Assembly (NCBI RefSeq): GCF_004216905.1 | Contig: NZ_SGXJ01000003.1 | Coordinates: forward strand, 682,001 to 746,000 | DNA length: 64,000 nucleotides | Source of the DNA: Kribbella sp. VKM Ac-2569 | Lineage (GTDB): Bacteria > Actinomycetota > Actinomycetes > Propionibacteriales > Kribbellaceae | Reading direction: 5' to 3' | In this document: piece by piece, positions 50,311 to 59,356 of the stretch | How the letters are laid out: each line of letters begins with the position of its first letter | How positions within the stretch are numbered: position 1 is the first letter of the stretch | The notes under the pieces: generated by a model | Seen by the model: only the letters and a program-made list of their open reading frames with translations | Told to the model about the DNA's origin: nothing | Database searches by the model: none | Position numbers and translations under genes: made by a program

Positions 50311-51554
50311 GGGCTCTCCATCCTCAGTCGTGTCGGCCCACCGGTCGGGCTGTCGACGTCGAGTGTGCCGCCCAAAGCGTCCAAGCGTGTCACCAACCCG
50401 GTGAGACCCGTTCCGGCACCGAGCCGCGCGCCACCGACGCCGTCATCCTGCACCGTGATGATCAGCCGGTCGCGATCCACCCAGCCGGTCACCTCGCACG
50501 TCAACGCCTGCGCGTGCTTGGCGACGTTCGCGAGCGCCTCACTGACGACGAAGTACGCCGCAGCCTCGATCGGCCCCGGCAACCGCGTCGGGATCGACAA
50601 CTGCAGCGTCACAGGCAGGGGCATCCGATCCGCCACTTCCCGTACGGCGGCCTCCAGCCCGTGATCCACCAGCACCCGAGGATGAATGCCTCGTACAGCG
50701 GCCCGCAGATCCGCCAACGCAGCCTCCGCCTCCCCATGCGCCTTCACCACCAGCCGCCGCCCTTCACCCTCCGGCAGGTCCAGCTCGGCCAAACCGAGTG
50801 TCATCGTGAGCCCGACCAGCCGCTGCTGTACGCCGTCGTGCAGGTGCCGCTCGATCCGCACTCGCTCGGTCTCGAACGCGTCGACCAGGTCCAGCCTGGA
50901 ACGACGCAGTTCGGCGAGGTTCCGCTGGAGCTCCTCCTGCCGGGGTCCGAGCATCGCCTTCGCGAGCGACGCCTCCGCCCCGGCGATCACCCCGAGCAGG
51001 TACGAGCTGACCGCGTAGAACACCGGCCCGAACAGGACCAGGAACACGAACCCTTCCCCCACCGTGTCCAGCGTCCAGGGCCCCATGCCCATCTGGTCTT
51101 CGTCCGCGATGACCGGCGCGGCCAGCGTCGTCAGCAGAATGGTCGCGCTGAGCCCCGCGAACAGCGCGCTCAGCGGCCACACGAACACACCGAGCACGAA
51201 GCCGTACCCGAGCGCCCGCATCGACGCCTGCTCGCGCCGCCGGAACGTCAGCTTCGCCCGCCGCGTGAGCCCGGCCGGCAGCTTCGCGTGCGGGCTCTTG
51301 ATGCCATCAACCAGCATCAGCCCGGCCCGCCGCCGCTCGACCCACCCGATCGCCGCGCCAATCAGCGGGAACGCCGTAAGCATCAAGATCCCGATCAGGA
51401 TCGGACTCAGCACCGCACTCAGTCCGGCCAGCCCGACCAGGACCACGATCGACACCGCACCCATCGGCACGGACGTGAACAGGTACGCATAGCTCCGCCA
51501 CGGCCACGACGAGATCAGGTAGCGCGGCGACGCCAACGCGGCCCAGACGGTCAT
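50292..51554 (-). CDS. NarL-family sensor histidine kinase
   Basis: 420 aa. The N-terminal part has about six membrane segments (two groups), and the dimerisation helix has the phospho-His in E-R-H-L-H-D-G-V-Q-Q-R-L (HisKA_3). The ATPase domain has N-V-A-K-H-A-Q and D-D-G-V-G-G-A. It phosphorylates the overlapping response regulator. ATG at 51554 with a TAGGGT box 6 nt upstream. Kinases of this kind next to FtsX-type ABC genes often sense cell-envelope antibiotics. Confidence 0.9.
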   Translation of the reverse strand: MTVWAALASPRYLISSWPWRSYAYLFTSVPMGAVSIVVLVGLAGLSAVLSPILIGILMLTAFPLIGAAIGWVERRRAGLMLVDGIKSPHAKLPAGLTRRAKLTFRRREQASMRALGYGFVLGVFVWPLSALFAGLSATILLTTLAAPVIADEDQMGMGPWTLDTVGEGFVFLVLFGPVFYAVSSYLLGVIAGAEASLAKAMLGPRQEELQRNLAELRRSRLDLVDAFETERVRIERHLHDGVQQRLVGLTMTLGLAELDLPEGEGRRLVVKAHGEAEAALADLRAAVRGIHPRVLVDHGLEAAVREVADRMPLPVTLQLSIPTRLPGPIEAAAYFVVSEALANVAKHAQALTCEVTGWVDRDRLIITVQDDGVGGARLGAGTGLTGLVTRLDALGGTLDVDSPTGGPTRLRMESPCRLGD

Positions 51555-51560
51555 GGCCCA

Positions 51561-51566
51561 ACCCTA
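51561..51566 (-). promoter_or_regulatory. -10 box, leaderless promoter of kinase
   Basis: Minus-strand TAGGGT ends 6 nt before ATG 51554 in the 107-bp divergent gap with the ABC exporter. Confidence 0.5.
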
Positions 51567-51661
51567 GGCGGGCTCTGGGCGCTGGGCGGTAGCGTGCGCG
51601 CTACTGCGGGTCTCCCCCGTGGACCAGGGTCCAGATCGCCGTACGACGGTTTGCTGGGACT

Positions 51662-52429
51662 ATGACCGCTACCGCGCCTTCCTATCCGTTCACTGCACCG
51701 GCCGAGCCGCCTGCGCTGCTGCTGGACGGCATCACCAAGACCTACCGTTCCAAGGCCGGAGCGGTCGACGCGCTGCGCGGGGTGACGTACCACTTCGCGC
51801 GGGGCTCGTTCACAGCCGTGATGGGCCCGTCCGGCTCTGGCAAATCGACACTGTTGCAGTGCGCGGCCGGACTCGACCATCCGACCACAGGCACCGTCGT
51901 ACTCAACGGAGTCACCCTGCTCGGGCTGAACGAGGTAGAGCTGACGAAACTGCGTCGGGCCGAGATGGGCTTCGTGTTCCAGGCGTACAACCTGCTGCCG
52001 TCGCTGACCGTGTACGACAACGTGGCGCTCCCGCTGCGTCTCACCGGTCGCCGCCCGGCGCGGAACGACGTACAGCGCGTGCTGGAACAGGTCGGTCTGG
52101 AGGGGAAGGCGAAGCGGCGACCCGCCGAGCTGTCCGGCGGGCAGCAGCAGCGGGTCGCGATCGCGCGGGCGCTGATCACGAGGCCGTCGGTGTTCTTCGC
52201 CGATGAGCCGACCGGCGCGCTGGACAGCGGCACCAGCCGGCAGATCCTCGGACTGTTGCGCGAGGCAACCGACCGCGCGGGCCAGACCGTGGTGATGGTG
52301 ACCCACGACCCGGTCGCGGCCGCGTACGCCGAGCGCGTGCTGTTCCTGTCCGACGGACTGCTCGCCGGCCACCTCGATCGCGCCACGCCCGCGCAGATCG
52401 CGGCGGCGATGAGCGACCTGGAACGATGA
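51662..52429 (+). CDS. ABC transporter ATP-binding protein (MacB/BceA-like)
   Basis: 255 aa. Walker A G-P-S-G-S-G-K-S-T, signature L-S-G-G-Q-Q-Q-R, Walker B V-F-F-A-D-E-P-T, H-loop V-T-H-D. It powers the following FtsX-like permease, whose start overlaps its stop (ATGA). It is divergent from the histidine kinase across 107 bp, so the response regulator probably controls it. Confidence 0.92.
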   Translation: MTATAPSYPFTAPAEPPALLLDGITKTYRSKAGAVDALRGVTYHFARGSFTAVMGPSGSGKSTLLQCAAGLDHPTTGTVVLNGVTLLGLNEVELTKLRRAEMGFVFQAYNLLPSLTVYDNVALPLRLTGRRPARNDVQRVLEQVGLEGKAKRRPAELSGGQQQRVAIARALITRPSVFFADEPTGALDSGTSRQILGLLREATDRAGQTVVMVTHDPVAAAYAERVLFLSDGLLAGHLDRATPAQIAAAMSDLER

Positions 52430-54363
52430 TGTTCTTCCTCAGCCGGCAAACCGTCGGCCGGCACCGCTCGCTGTACGCCGGATCGTTCGTGGCACTCGCG
52501 GTCGGGGTGTTCCTGCTCGGGCTGGCCGCGACCGCGACGGCCGCCACCATCGCCTACCACGGCCCGACCTCCGCGAGCATCAGCGTCACGACCCTCGGCG
52601 GCGACGGTACGGCGCCCCAGAGCGTGAAGGTGCCGTTGTCGGACGCCGATGTGTCCGGTTTGCAGACCGTGCTCAGCATGGTCGGGACGATCAGCGGATT
52701 CATCACGATCTTCGTCATCGCCAGCACGTTCGCGTTCGCCGTCGCGTCGCGGCGGCGGGAGTTCGGGCTGCTGCGGCTGATCGGCGCGACGCCGCGGCAG
52801 ATCCGCCGGATGGTGCTCGGCGAGGCGCTCGCCGTCGCGCTCGCCGCCTCCCTGACCGGGGCGGTCGCGGCTCAGCTCGCGACACCACTGCTGCTGCGCA
52901 AGGCGTCGTACACCGAGTTGGCGCCCGTCAAGCTGGAGCCGGCATCGCCGTGGGTCCCGCTCGCGATCGCCGTCGCGGCCGGGTTGCTGGTCGCGATGCT
53001 CGGTGCCCGTTCGGCGGCGCGGCGGGCGGGCCGGGTTGGGCCCATCGACGCGTTGCGAGAGGCATCTCTGGAGCCGCCGCGGATCGGGCCGGTGCGAGTC
53101 GTATTCGGGCTGCTGTTCCTGGCCGGCGCGATCACGATGCTGACCCTGATCAGGCCATCGAGCGGTGAGGGCGCCGTACCGCTCGCGATGTTTACGCCGA
53201 TGGTGTTGGTGATCGCGCTGACCTTGCTCGCGCCCGTCGTCGTACCGCTGGTCGGACGGGTGTGGGCCGTGCCGCTCGTGGCGTGGACGCAGGTGTCTGG
53301 GCGGCTGGCGCGGAGCAATGTGCTCGCTGCACCGCGGCGGAGTGCGTCCCTTGCGGCGCCGATTCTCGCCATCTCGGCGATCGCCGGGTCCATGGTGCTG
53401 AGCCTCAGCTTTGCCGCGGACAGTGCGGCGGCGACCATCCGGGACGCGGTCCGGGCGCCGATCGTCGTCACCGGCGCTGCACCCGTTGAGAGCGCTGGGG
53501 TGAAGGCGGTTGATGCCGGACTGCCACTTCAGGTGGTGCGGGTCGCGGCTGACTACGCGGAGCTCGAGGACGCCGAAGGGATCGATCCGGGCATCGCGTC
53601 GCAGACCCGGGACCTGACCGTGCGATCCGGTGATCTCGGCGGGCTGACCGGCAATACGGTTGCTGTCAGCAAGGAGATGGCGGGGTTCGAGAGCTATCGC
53701 GTCGGCGACGAGATCCCGGTGGTGTTCCCCGATCGGACGCCGGTGAAGCTTCGGGTGGTCGCGATCGTGAAGGACGCGTTCGGGGTGAACCCGTCGTTCC
53801 TGATCCCGCTCGATCTCGCGCGCAAGCATGCACCGGAGGCCCGGACGGAGCGGAGTTTCGTGCTGCCCGCCGACGGGGTTGCCCCGGCCGACCTCGTGAA
53901 GCAGATTCCCGGTGCGCAGCTGGCCACCGATTGGGAGGCCGACCAGGCGGACGGCGTGCGGAACGGAAACCGCCTCGGGCTCGTCATGCTGCTCGGGCCG
54001 GCAGCGCTCTACAGCGCCATCGCGATCGCCAACACGCTCCTGATGGGCAGCCTGCAGCGCCGCCACGAGTTCGTCACCTCACGGTTGCTCGGCGCGACGC
54101 CGGCCCAGCTGCGGCGCATGGTGCTCTGGGAGTCGTCGCTGGTCGGGACGATCGCGCTCAGCCTCGGGGCCGTCATCACGGTGACGGTCGGTGTACTGAT
54201 CCGGCATGCGATGACCTCGGGTGTGGCCGACGTGCCGACCACCGTGCCGTGGGGCATCCTGCTGGGTATCGGCGCGCTTTGTCTGATCCTGGCGGTAGGG
54301 TCCGCTCTGGCCCCGACGACGTACCTCCTGCGCCGGTCGCAGCCCTCCGCAGCAGTGGACTAG
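52426..54363 (+). CDS. FtsX-like ABC transporter permease
   Basis: 645 aa. Two FtsX-like modules, each with three helices around a loop, plus central helices, about ten in all; a large extracellular domain lies at about 340-500. R-L-I-G-A-T-P-R-Q-I-R-R-M-V and R-L-L-G-A-T-P-A-Q-L-R-R-M-V are the duplicated coupling segments. With the upstream ATPase it forms an exporter or resistance complex for peptides or antibiotics, probably under the adjacent two-component system. Confidence 0.9.
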   Translation: MMFFLSRQTVGRHRSLYAGSFVALAVGVFLLGLAATATAATIAYHGPTSASISVTTLGGDGTAPQSVKVPLSDADVSGLQTVLSMVGTISGFITIFVIASTFAFAVASRRREFGLLRLIGATPRQIRRMVLGEALAVALAASLTGAVAAQLATPLLLRKASYTELAPVKLEPASPWVPLAIAVAAGLLVAMLGARSAARRAGRVGPIDALREASLEPPRIGPVRVVFGLLFLAGAITMLTLIRPSSGEGAVPLAMFTPMVLVIALTLLAPVVVPLVGRVWAVPLVAWTQVSGRLARSNVLAAPRRSASLAAPILAISAIAGSMVLSLSFAADSAAATIRDAVRAPIVVTGAAPVESAGVKAVDAGLPLQVVRVAADYAELEDAEGIDPGIASQTRDLTVRSGDLGGLTGNTVAVSKEMAGFESYRVGDEIPVVFPDRTPVKLRVVAIVKDAFGVNPSFLIPLDLARKHAPEARTERSFVLPADGVAPADLVKQIPGAQLATDWEADQADGVRNGNRLGLVMLLGPAALYSAIAIANTLLMGSLQRRHEFVTSRLLGATPAQLRRMVLWESSLVGTIALSLGAVITVTVGVLIRHAMTSGVADVPTTVPWGILLGIGALCLILAVGSALAPTTYLLRRSQPSAAVD

Positions 54364-54497
54364 TCCGCAACCGCGGAGGAGATCGGCGACAGGGTGCGTC
54401 GTGGCCGGAAGAATCGCCGTTCACCAGGGACAATGGGTGCGGCGCGCCGGACCGTCGCGGCGCCCGTACCGCTTGATCGAGGAGTTCGTAGACCCGC

Positions 54498-56945
54498 ATG
54501 GCACGCCGTAGCAGCACCGCCGAACCCGAGGACTTCGAGGAGCGCATCCTCGACATCGACGTCTCCGACGAGATGCGTACCAGCTACCTGGAGTACGCCT
54601 ACTCGGTGATCTACGCCCGGGCGCTGCCCGACGCCCGGGACGGGCTCAAACCGGTCCAGCGGCGGATCCTGTTCTCGATGGCGGAGAACAACATCCGCCC
54701 CGACCGCGGCCATGTGAAGTCGGCCCGCGTCGTCGGTGAGGTCATGGGTAAGTACCACCCGCACGGCGACGGCGCGATCTACGACGCCTTGGTCCGGACC
54801 GCCCAGCCGTGGTCGATGCGGGTCCCGCTCATCGACGGCCACGGCAACTTTGGATCTCTGGACGATGGTCCGGCGGCGATGCGTTACACCGAGTGCCGGA
54901 TGGCGCCGCCGTCGATGGCGATGACGACCGGGCTCGACGAGAACGTCGTCGACTTCAAACCGAACTACGACGGCCAGGAGACCGAGCCGTACGTCTTGCC
55001 GGCCGCCTTCCCGAACCTGCTGGTCAACGGCGCCGCAGGCATCGCGGTCGGAATGGCCACCAACATGGCCCCGCACAACCTGGTCGAGGTGATCCAGGCG
55101 CTCCGGCACCTGATCAAGACCCCGGGCGCGGACCTCGACGACCTGATGCGGTTCATCCCCGGGCCGGACCTGCCGACCGGCGGCAAGATCGTCGGCCTGG
55201 AAGGCATCAAGGACGCGTACGCCACCGGCCGCGGCAGCTTCAAGATGCGCGCCACCGCCCGCGTCGAGAACGTCACCCCGCGCCGCAAGGGCATCGTGGT
55301 CACCGAGCTGCCGTACTCCGTCGGTCCGGAGAAGGTGATCGAGAAGATCAAGACCCTGGTGCAGAGCAAGAAGCTCCAGGGCATCGCGGACGTCAAGGAC
55401 CTCACCGACCGCAGCCACGGCACGCAGCTCGTCATCGAGGTCAAGAACGGCTTCGTCCCAGAGGCGCTGCTCGAGCAGCTCTACAAGCTGACCCCGCTCG
55501 AAGACGCGTTCCACGTCAACAACGTCTGCCTCGTCGAGGGACAGCCGCGCACGCTCGGCCTGAAGGAGCTGCTCGAGGTCTACCTCGAGCACCGGTACGA
55601 CGTGACTCGCCGGCGCAGCGAGTTCCGCCGGAAGAAGGCCCAGGACCGGCTGCACATCGTCGACGGCCTGCTGATCGCGATCCTGGACATCGACGAGGTC
55701 ATCCAGGTGATCCGGAGCAGCGACGACGCGGCCGCGGCCCGGTCACGGCTGATCGAGATCTACGAGCTGTCCGAGATCCAGGCGAACTACATCCTGGACA
55801 TGCCGCTGCGCCGGCTGACGAAGTTCTCGAAGCTCGAACTGGAGACCGAGAAGGGCGAGCTGGAGCGCGAGATCGAGGCGCTGACCGCGATCATCGAAGA
55901 CCCGGCGCTGCTCCGCAAGATTGTGGGCGACGAGCTCGCCGAGGTCGCGAAGACGTACGGGACGCCGCGGCGGACCGTGCTGCTGGAGTCGTCCGGCGCC
56001 ACCAAGACGGCTGCTGTGCCGCTCGAGGTCAGCGACGACCCGTGCTGGATCCTGATGAGCTCGGCCGGGCTGCTCGCGCGGACCAACGGCGTGGAGCCGT
56101 TCGGTCCGAGTGAGTCGCGCGCGAAGCACGACGCGATCGTGTCCGCGGTGAAGAGCACGGCCCGCGGGCAGTACGGCCTGATCACCAGCGCGGGCCGGCT
56201 GATCCGGCTCGAGTCGCTCGACCTTCCCGCCGTACCGACGACCGCGAACGCGCCGAACCTGCAGGGTGGCGCGCCGATCGCGGAGTTCGTGTCGCTGGAG
56301 CCGGGCGAGAAGGCGCTGGCGCTGACCACGATGGATCCGGACTCGGTCGGCGTTGCCCTCGGTACGACGGCCGGCGTCGTGAAGCGCGTCGTACCGGATC
56401 ACCTCAGCAACAGGGACTCGTGGGAGATCATCGGCCTCAAGGACGGCGACGAGGTCATCGGCGCGGTCGAGCTGACCACGGGTGACGAGGAGCTGTGCTT
56501 CATCACGTCCGACGCGCAGCTGCTGCACTTCCCCGCGTCGGTCGTGCGGCCGCAGGGGCGGACCGCGGGCGGTATGGCCGGCGTACGGCTCGCTGCGAAG
56601 GCGAAGGTGGTCTTCTTCGGCGCCGTCGACACCGCGCGCGAGGCGCAGGTCGTCACCATCGCGGGCTCCTCGTCCGCGCTGCCGGGGACCGAGGTCGGCG
56701 CGGTGAAGGTCACGCCGTTCAGTGAGTACCCGGGCAAGGGACGCGGGACCGGCGGTGTGCGTTGCCAGCGGCTTCTGAAGGGCGAGGACGGCCTGCTGCT
56801 CGGGTACATCGGCACGGCGCCGGTGAAGGCCAGCGCGAACAGCGGTGCACCGGTCGAGCTGCCTCGCGTCGACATGCGGCGCGACGGCTCCGGCGTGCCG
56901 GTTGCTCAGCCCATCGCTGCATGCGCTCCCGATCTGGCAGGCTGA
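54498..56945 (+). CDS. DNA gyrase/topoisomerase IV subunit A-like
   Basis: 815 aa type IIA topoisomerase A subunit. The catalytic Tyr is Tyr130 (A-A-M-R-Y-T-E-C-R), preceded by H-P-H-G-D. The C-terminal beta-pinwheel is present (about 500-800), but the Q-R-R-G-G-K-G GyrA box is not intact; only G-R-G-T-G-G-V-R near the end. No GyrB/ParE gene is next to it. Many actinobacteria have a second, non-gyrA A-subunit gene of this size. A GAGGAG stretch precedes the ATG, but 13 nt away. It probably pairs with an ATPase subunit elsewhere. Confidence 0.88.
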   Translation: MARRSSTAEPEDFEERILDIDVSDEMRTSYLEYAYSVIYARALPDARDGLKPVQRRILFSMAENNIRPDRGHVKSARVVGEVMGKYHPHGDGAIYDALVRTAQPWSMRVPLIDGHGNFGSLDDGPAAMRYTECRMAPPSMAMTTGLDENVVDFKPNYDGQETEPYVLPAAFPNLLVNGAAGIAVGMATNMAPHNLVEVIQALRHLIKTPGADLDDLMRFIPGPDLPTGGKIVGLEGIKDAYATGRGSFKMRATARVENVTPRRKGIVVTELPYSVGPEKVIEKIKTLVQSKKLQGIADVKDLTDRSHGTQLVIEVKNGFVPEALLEQLYKLTPLEDAFHVNNVCLVEGQPRTLGLKELLEVYLEHRYDVTRRRSEFRRKKAQDRLHIVDGLLIAILDIDEVIQVIRSSDDAAAARSRLIEIYELSEIQANYILDMPLRRLTKFSKLELETEKGELEREIEALTAIIEDPALLRKIVGDELAEVAKTYGTPRRTVLLESSGATKTAAVPLEVSDDPCWILMSSAGLLARTNGVEPFGPSESRAKHDAIVSAVKSTARGQYGLITSAGRLIRLESLDLPAVPTTANAPNLQGGAPIAEFVSLEPGEKALALTTMDPDSVGVALGTTAGVVKRVVPDHLSNRDSWEIIGLKDGDEVIGAVELTTGDEELCFITSDAQLLHFPASVVRPQGRTAGGMAGVRLAAKAKVVFFGAVDTAREAQVVTIAGSSSALPGTEVGAVKVTPFSEYPGKGRGTGGVRCQRLLKGEDGLLLGYIGTAPVKASANSGAPVELPRVDMRRDGSGVPVAQPIAACAPDLAG

Positions 56946-56950
56946 CCTCT

Positions 56951-57655
56951 GTGAAGAGAGTGCTCGCGCTGTGCGCGGTCGTGGTACTTGCGGTGGCGGG
57001 CTGTAGCGACAAGAAGGAGTCCGGCGGCGGAGGCCAGACCGGTGGCGACGCGGTCGCGCTGCTGACCGACGTCAAGAAGACCATCGACGAGGCCGCCAGC
57101 GTGCACATCGTGCTGACCGGGCGCGACCTGCCGGACAGCGGGCAGACGCTCGCCAGCGGTGACGGCGTCGCGACGCACGCGCCCGCGTTCAAGGGCAAGC
57201 TGACCGTGCGGTCGGGCGGTTCGCCGATCGACGCCGAGGTGGTCGCGGTCGGGAGCAAGGTCTACGCCAAGGTGTCGTTCTCCCCCAGCTACATCGAGCT
57301 CACGCCGACGCAGCTGGCCGGGCTCGGCGCGCCCGACCCGGCGATCCTGCTCGACCCGGCGAAGGGCCTGACCGCGGTCCTGCCGACGCTCAAAGACGCC
57401 AAGGTGAAGGGCGAGACCCGCGAGGGCGCGAAGGTCCTCACCGAGGTCACCGGCTCCGTCGAGGGCAAGTCCCTCCAGGGCATCTTCCCGAAGGCCCCGG
57501 CCGACCAGAGCTTCCCGAGCACCTTCAAGATCGACAAGAGCAGCAAACAGCTGATCTCGGCGACCATCACCGGCCCGTTCTACTCCGGTGCCACCAGCAG
57601 CTACGACGTCACCCTGGACAAATACGGCGAGAAGATCGAAATCACCAAGCCGTGA
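56951..57655 (+). CDS. LppX/LprA/LprG-family lipoprotein
   Basis: 234 aa from GTG 56951. The signal peptide ends in the lipobox L-A-V-A-G-C (Cys18). The mature domain has the LppX_LprAFG half-barrel fold that binds glycolipids or triacylglycerol: K-G-K-L-T-V, V-V-A-V-G-S-K-V-Y-A-K-V, S-F-P-S-T-F-K-I-D. In mycobacteria LprG works with the MFS exporter P55 (Rv1410c), encoded by the same operon. Here the next gene is also an MFS exporter, coupled by GTGA overlap. The start lies 5 nt after the topoisomerase stop. Confidence 0.86.
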   Translation: MKRVLALCAVVVLAVAGCSDKKESGGGGQTGGDAVALLTDVKKTIDEAASVHIVLTGRDLPDSGQTLASGDGVATHAPAFKGKLTVRSGGSPIDAEVVAVGSKVYAKVSFSPSYIELTPTQLAGLGAPDPAILLDPAKGLTAVLPTLKDAKVKGETREGAKVLTEVTGSVEGKSLQGIFPKAPADQSFPSTFKIDKSSKQLISATITGPFYSGATSSYDVTLDKYGEKIEITKP

Positions 57656-59310
57656 CCCCGCGGACCCGCCTCACGCTGGCTTCGATCGCGGTTGCGTTTG
57701 CGGCGGCGGATACGTACGTCGTGGTGCTGGCGTTGCCCGACATGATGGCCGGGGTCGGGCTGTCTGCGGACGAGTTACAGCGGGCGGCGCCGATCATCTC
57801 CGGGTTCCTGCTCGGGTACATCGCCGTACTGCCGCTGATCGGGCGCATCGCTGACGTTGCCGGGCGTACGCCGGTGCTTGTCGGGGCGCTGTTGCTGTTC
57901 GCGGTCGGGTCGCTGATCACGGCCGGTGCATACGACCTGCCGCTGGTGGTAACCGGTCGGTTTCTTCAGGGGGTCGGCGGTGGCGGGCTGGTGCCGGCCA
58001 CGTTGGCGTTGGTCGCCGACCTCTGGCCTGCGGAGCGGCGTGGGTTGCCGTTGGGCGTGGTCGGGGCGGTGCAGGAACTTGGCTCCGTCTTGGGTCCGCT
58101 GCTGGGTGCCGCCGTACTCGCGGTGGCTGACTGGCGGTACATCTTCTGGCTCAACCTGGTCGTCGCAGTCGTCCTCGCGCTGCTGCTTCGCGGCCGGTGG
58201 CGACCCCGGATCTCGGGAGCCGTCGGGCTGCTCGCCTGCATCGCGCTCGGCCTGACGCTCACAGCGCCGGATCGACTCGCGTCCGGGGTGACGCTCGGTC
58301 TGCCCTTTGTGCCCTTCACTGGAACGTCGCGGCTGCTCACGCCGATCGGGGTCGTCACGCTGGTACTGGCGCTTGTCTGGCTCGGCCTCGTGCTTTTGGG
58401 GACCCGTGGGCACCTGACTGCGTTGCTCTCGAGAGTCGATCTCGTCGGTGCGCTACTGCTCGCGCTCGCACTGGCTGGTGTCGTGCTCGCTTTCGCGACG
58501 GCGGATCCCGAGCGCGAGCTGATGTCGCCTGCCGGGCCGTGGCTGCTCGTTGCGGCCGCGGTGTTCGCCGTCGCATTCGCGCTGTGGCAGCGTCGTACGG
58601 CGGCCGCGATCGTGCCTCGTGGTCTGTTGGGTGGTCGCCCGGCGTGGGGTTCGTTGGTGGTCAGTTTTCTGATCGGGTGCGCGTTGATCGCGGCGCTGGT
58701 CGACGTACCGGTGTTTGCTCGCACGACCCAGGGCGGTGGACAGCTGGCGGCCGCGCTGGTGTTGCTGCGGTTCCTGATCGCTCTGCCGGTCGGTGCGGTC
58801 GTCGGTGGGTGGTTGACGCGACGCCACGGGCTCGGGTTGATCACCGGCGCTGGGCTCGGGTTGTCCGGGGCCATGTTCGTCGTGATGTCGTTCTGGAGCC
58901 GTACGGCGCTGGATCACTGGCCGGCGACCGTCGTACTGCTCGTCTGCGGCTTCGGATTCGGGCTGGCGTTGTCACCGCTGAACACGGCGATGCTCGGCGC
59001 CACACCCGCCGACAGCCACGGTCTGGTGAGCGCGCTCGTCGTGGTCGCGCGGATGGTCGGCATGCTCGTCGGCGTCTCGGCCTTGACCGCGATCGGCCTG
59101 CGCCGGTACTACGCGATTGCCGACGGCATCAAATCGCCCAACGAGCTCTGCCCGACCTCCCCCGGCAACTGCCGCCCGTTCGTCGACGCGCTCCGCGACG
59201 CGGCCGTTTCACAAGTTCACGCGATCTTCGCCGGGGCCGCTGTGTGCGCGTTCCTGGCCGCGGTCCTGGGCGTCCTTCTGCTCGGGCGGCGTGGCGCACT
59301 GCACACATGA
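57652..59310 (+). CDS. 14-helix MFS exporter, P55-like
   Basis: 552 aa DHA2-family transporter with 14 membrane helices; Rv1410c-type proteins are of similar length (about 518). D-M-M-A-G-V-G and G-R-F-L-Q-G-V-G-G-G-G-L-V-P-A, then V-L-G-P-L-L-G-A-type motif C, are visible. GTG at 57652 overlaps the LprG-like stop. By analogy it moves a lipid or lipophilic drug from the membrane to the lipoprotein, but its substrate is inference. The stop is embedded in a 16-bp palindrome that precedes the ferredoxin gene. Confidence 0.87.
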   Translation: MTPRTRLTLASIAVAFAAADTYVVVLALPDMMAGVGLSADELQRAAPIISGFLLGYIAVLPLIGRIADVAGRTPVLVGALLLFAVGSLITAGAYDLPLVVTGRFLQGVGGGGLVPATLALVADLWPAERRGLPLGVVGAVQELGSVLGPLLGAAVLAVADWRYIFWLNLVVAVVLALLLRGRWRPRISGAVGLLACIALGLTLTAPDRLASGVTLGLPFVPFTGTSRLLTPIGVVTLVLALVWLGLVLLGTRGHLTALLSRVDLVGALLLALALAGVVLAFATADPERELMSPAGPWLLVAAAVFAVAFALWQRRTAAAIVPRGLLGGRPAWGSLVVSFLIGCALIAALVDVPVFARTTQGGGQLAAALVLLRFLIALPVGAVVGGWLTRRHGLGLITGAGLGLSGAMFVVMSFWSRTALDHWPATVVLLVCGFGFGLALSPLNTAMLGATPADSHGLVSALVVVARMVGMLVGVSALTAIGLRRYYAIADGIKSPNELCPTSPGNCRPFVDALRDAAVSQVHAIFAGAAVCAFLAAVLGVLLLGRRGALHT

Positions 59311-59321
59311 TGATCATCATG
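59306..59321. promoter_or_regulatory. 16-bp perfect palindrome (operator candidate)
   Basis: CATGATGATCATCATG, centred about 43 bp before the start of the ferredoxin gene and so near -43 of its predicted leaderless promoter. The AT-rich TGATNATCA core resembles Fur/Zur-type metal-regulator sites. It includes the stop of the MFS gene. Confidence 0.5.
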
Positions 59322-59344
59322 AGGGACAGGCGTCTCAGGTCGCG

Positions 59345-59350
59345 TACCGT
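59345..59350 (+). promoter_or_regulatory. -10 box, leaderless promoter
   Basis: TACCGT ends 6 nt before GTG 59357, which begins the ferredoxin gene. It supports GTG as start. Confidence 0.45.
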
Positions 59351-59356
59351 GAGGGT

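Noticed and set aside
51742..54066. Long minus-strand open frame (774 codons) opposite the ABC genes
   Set aside because: Low-complexity, highly charged translation without domains; the plus strand encodes a clear ATPase and permease.
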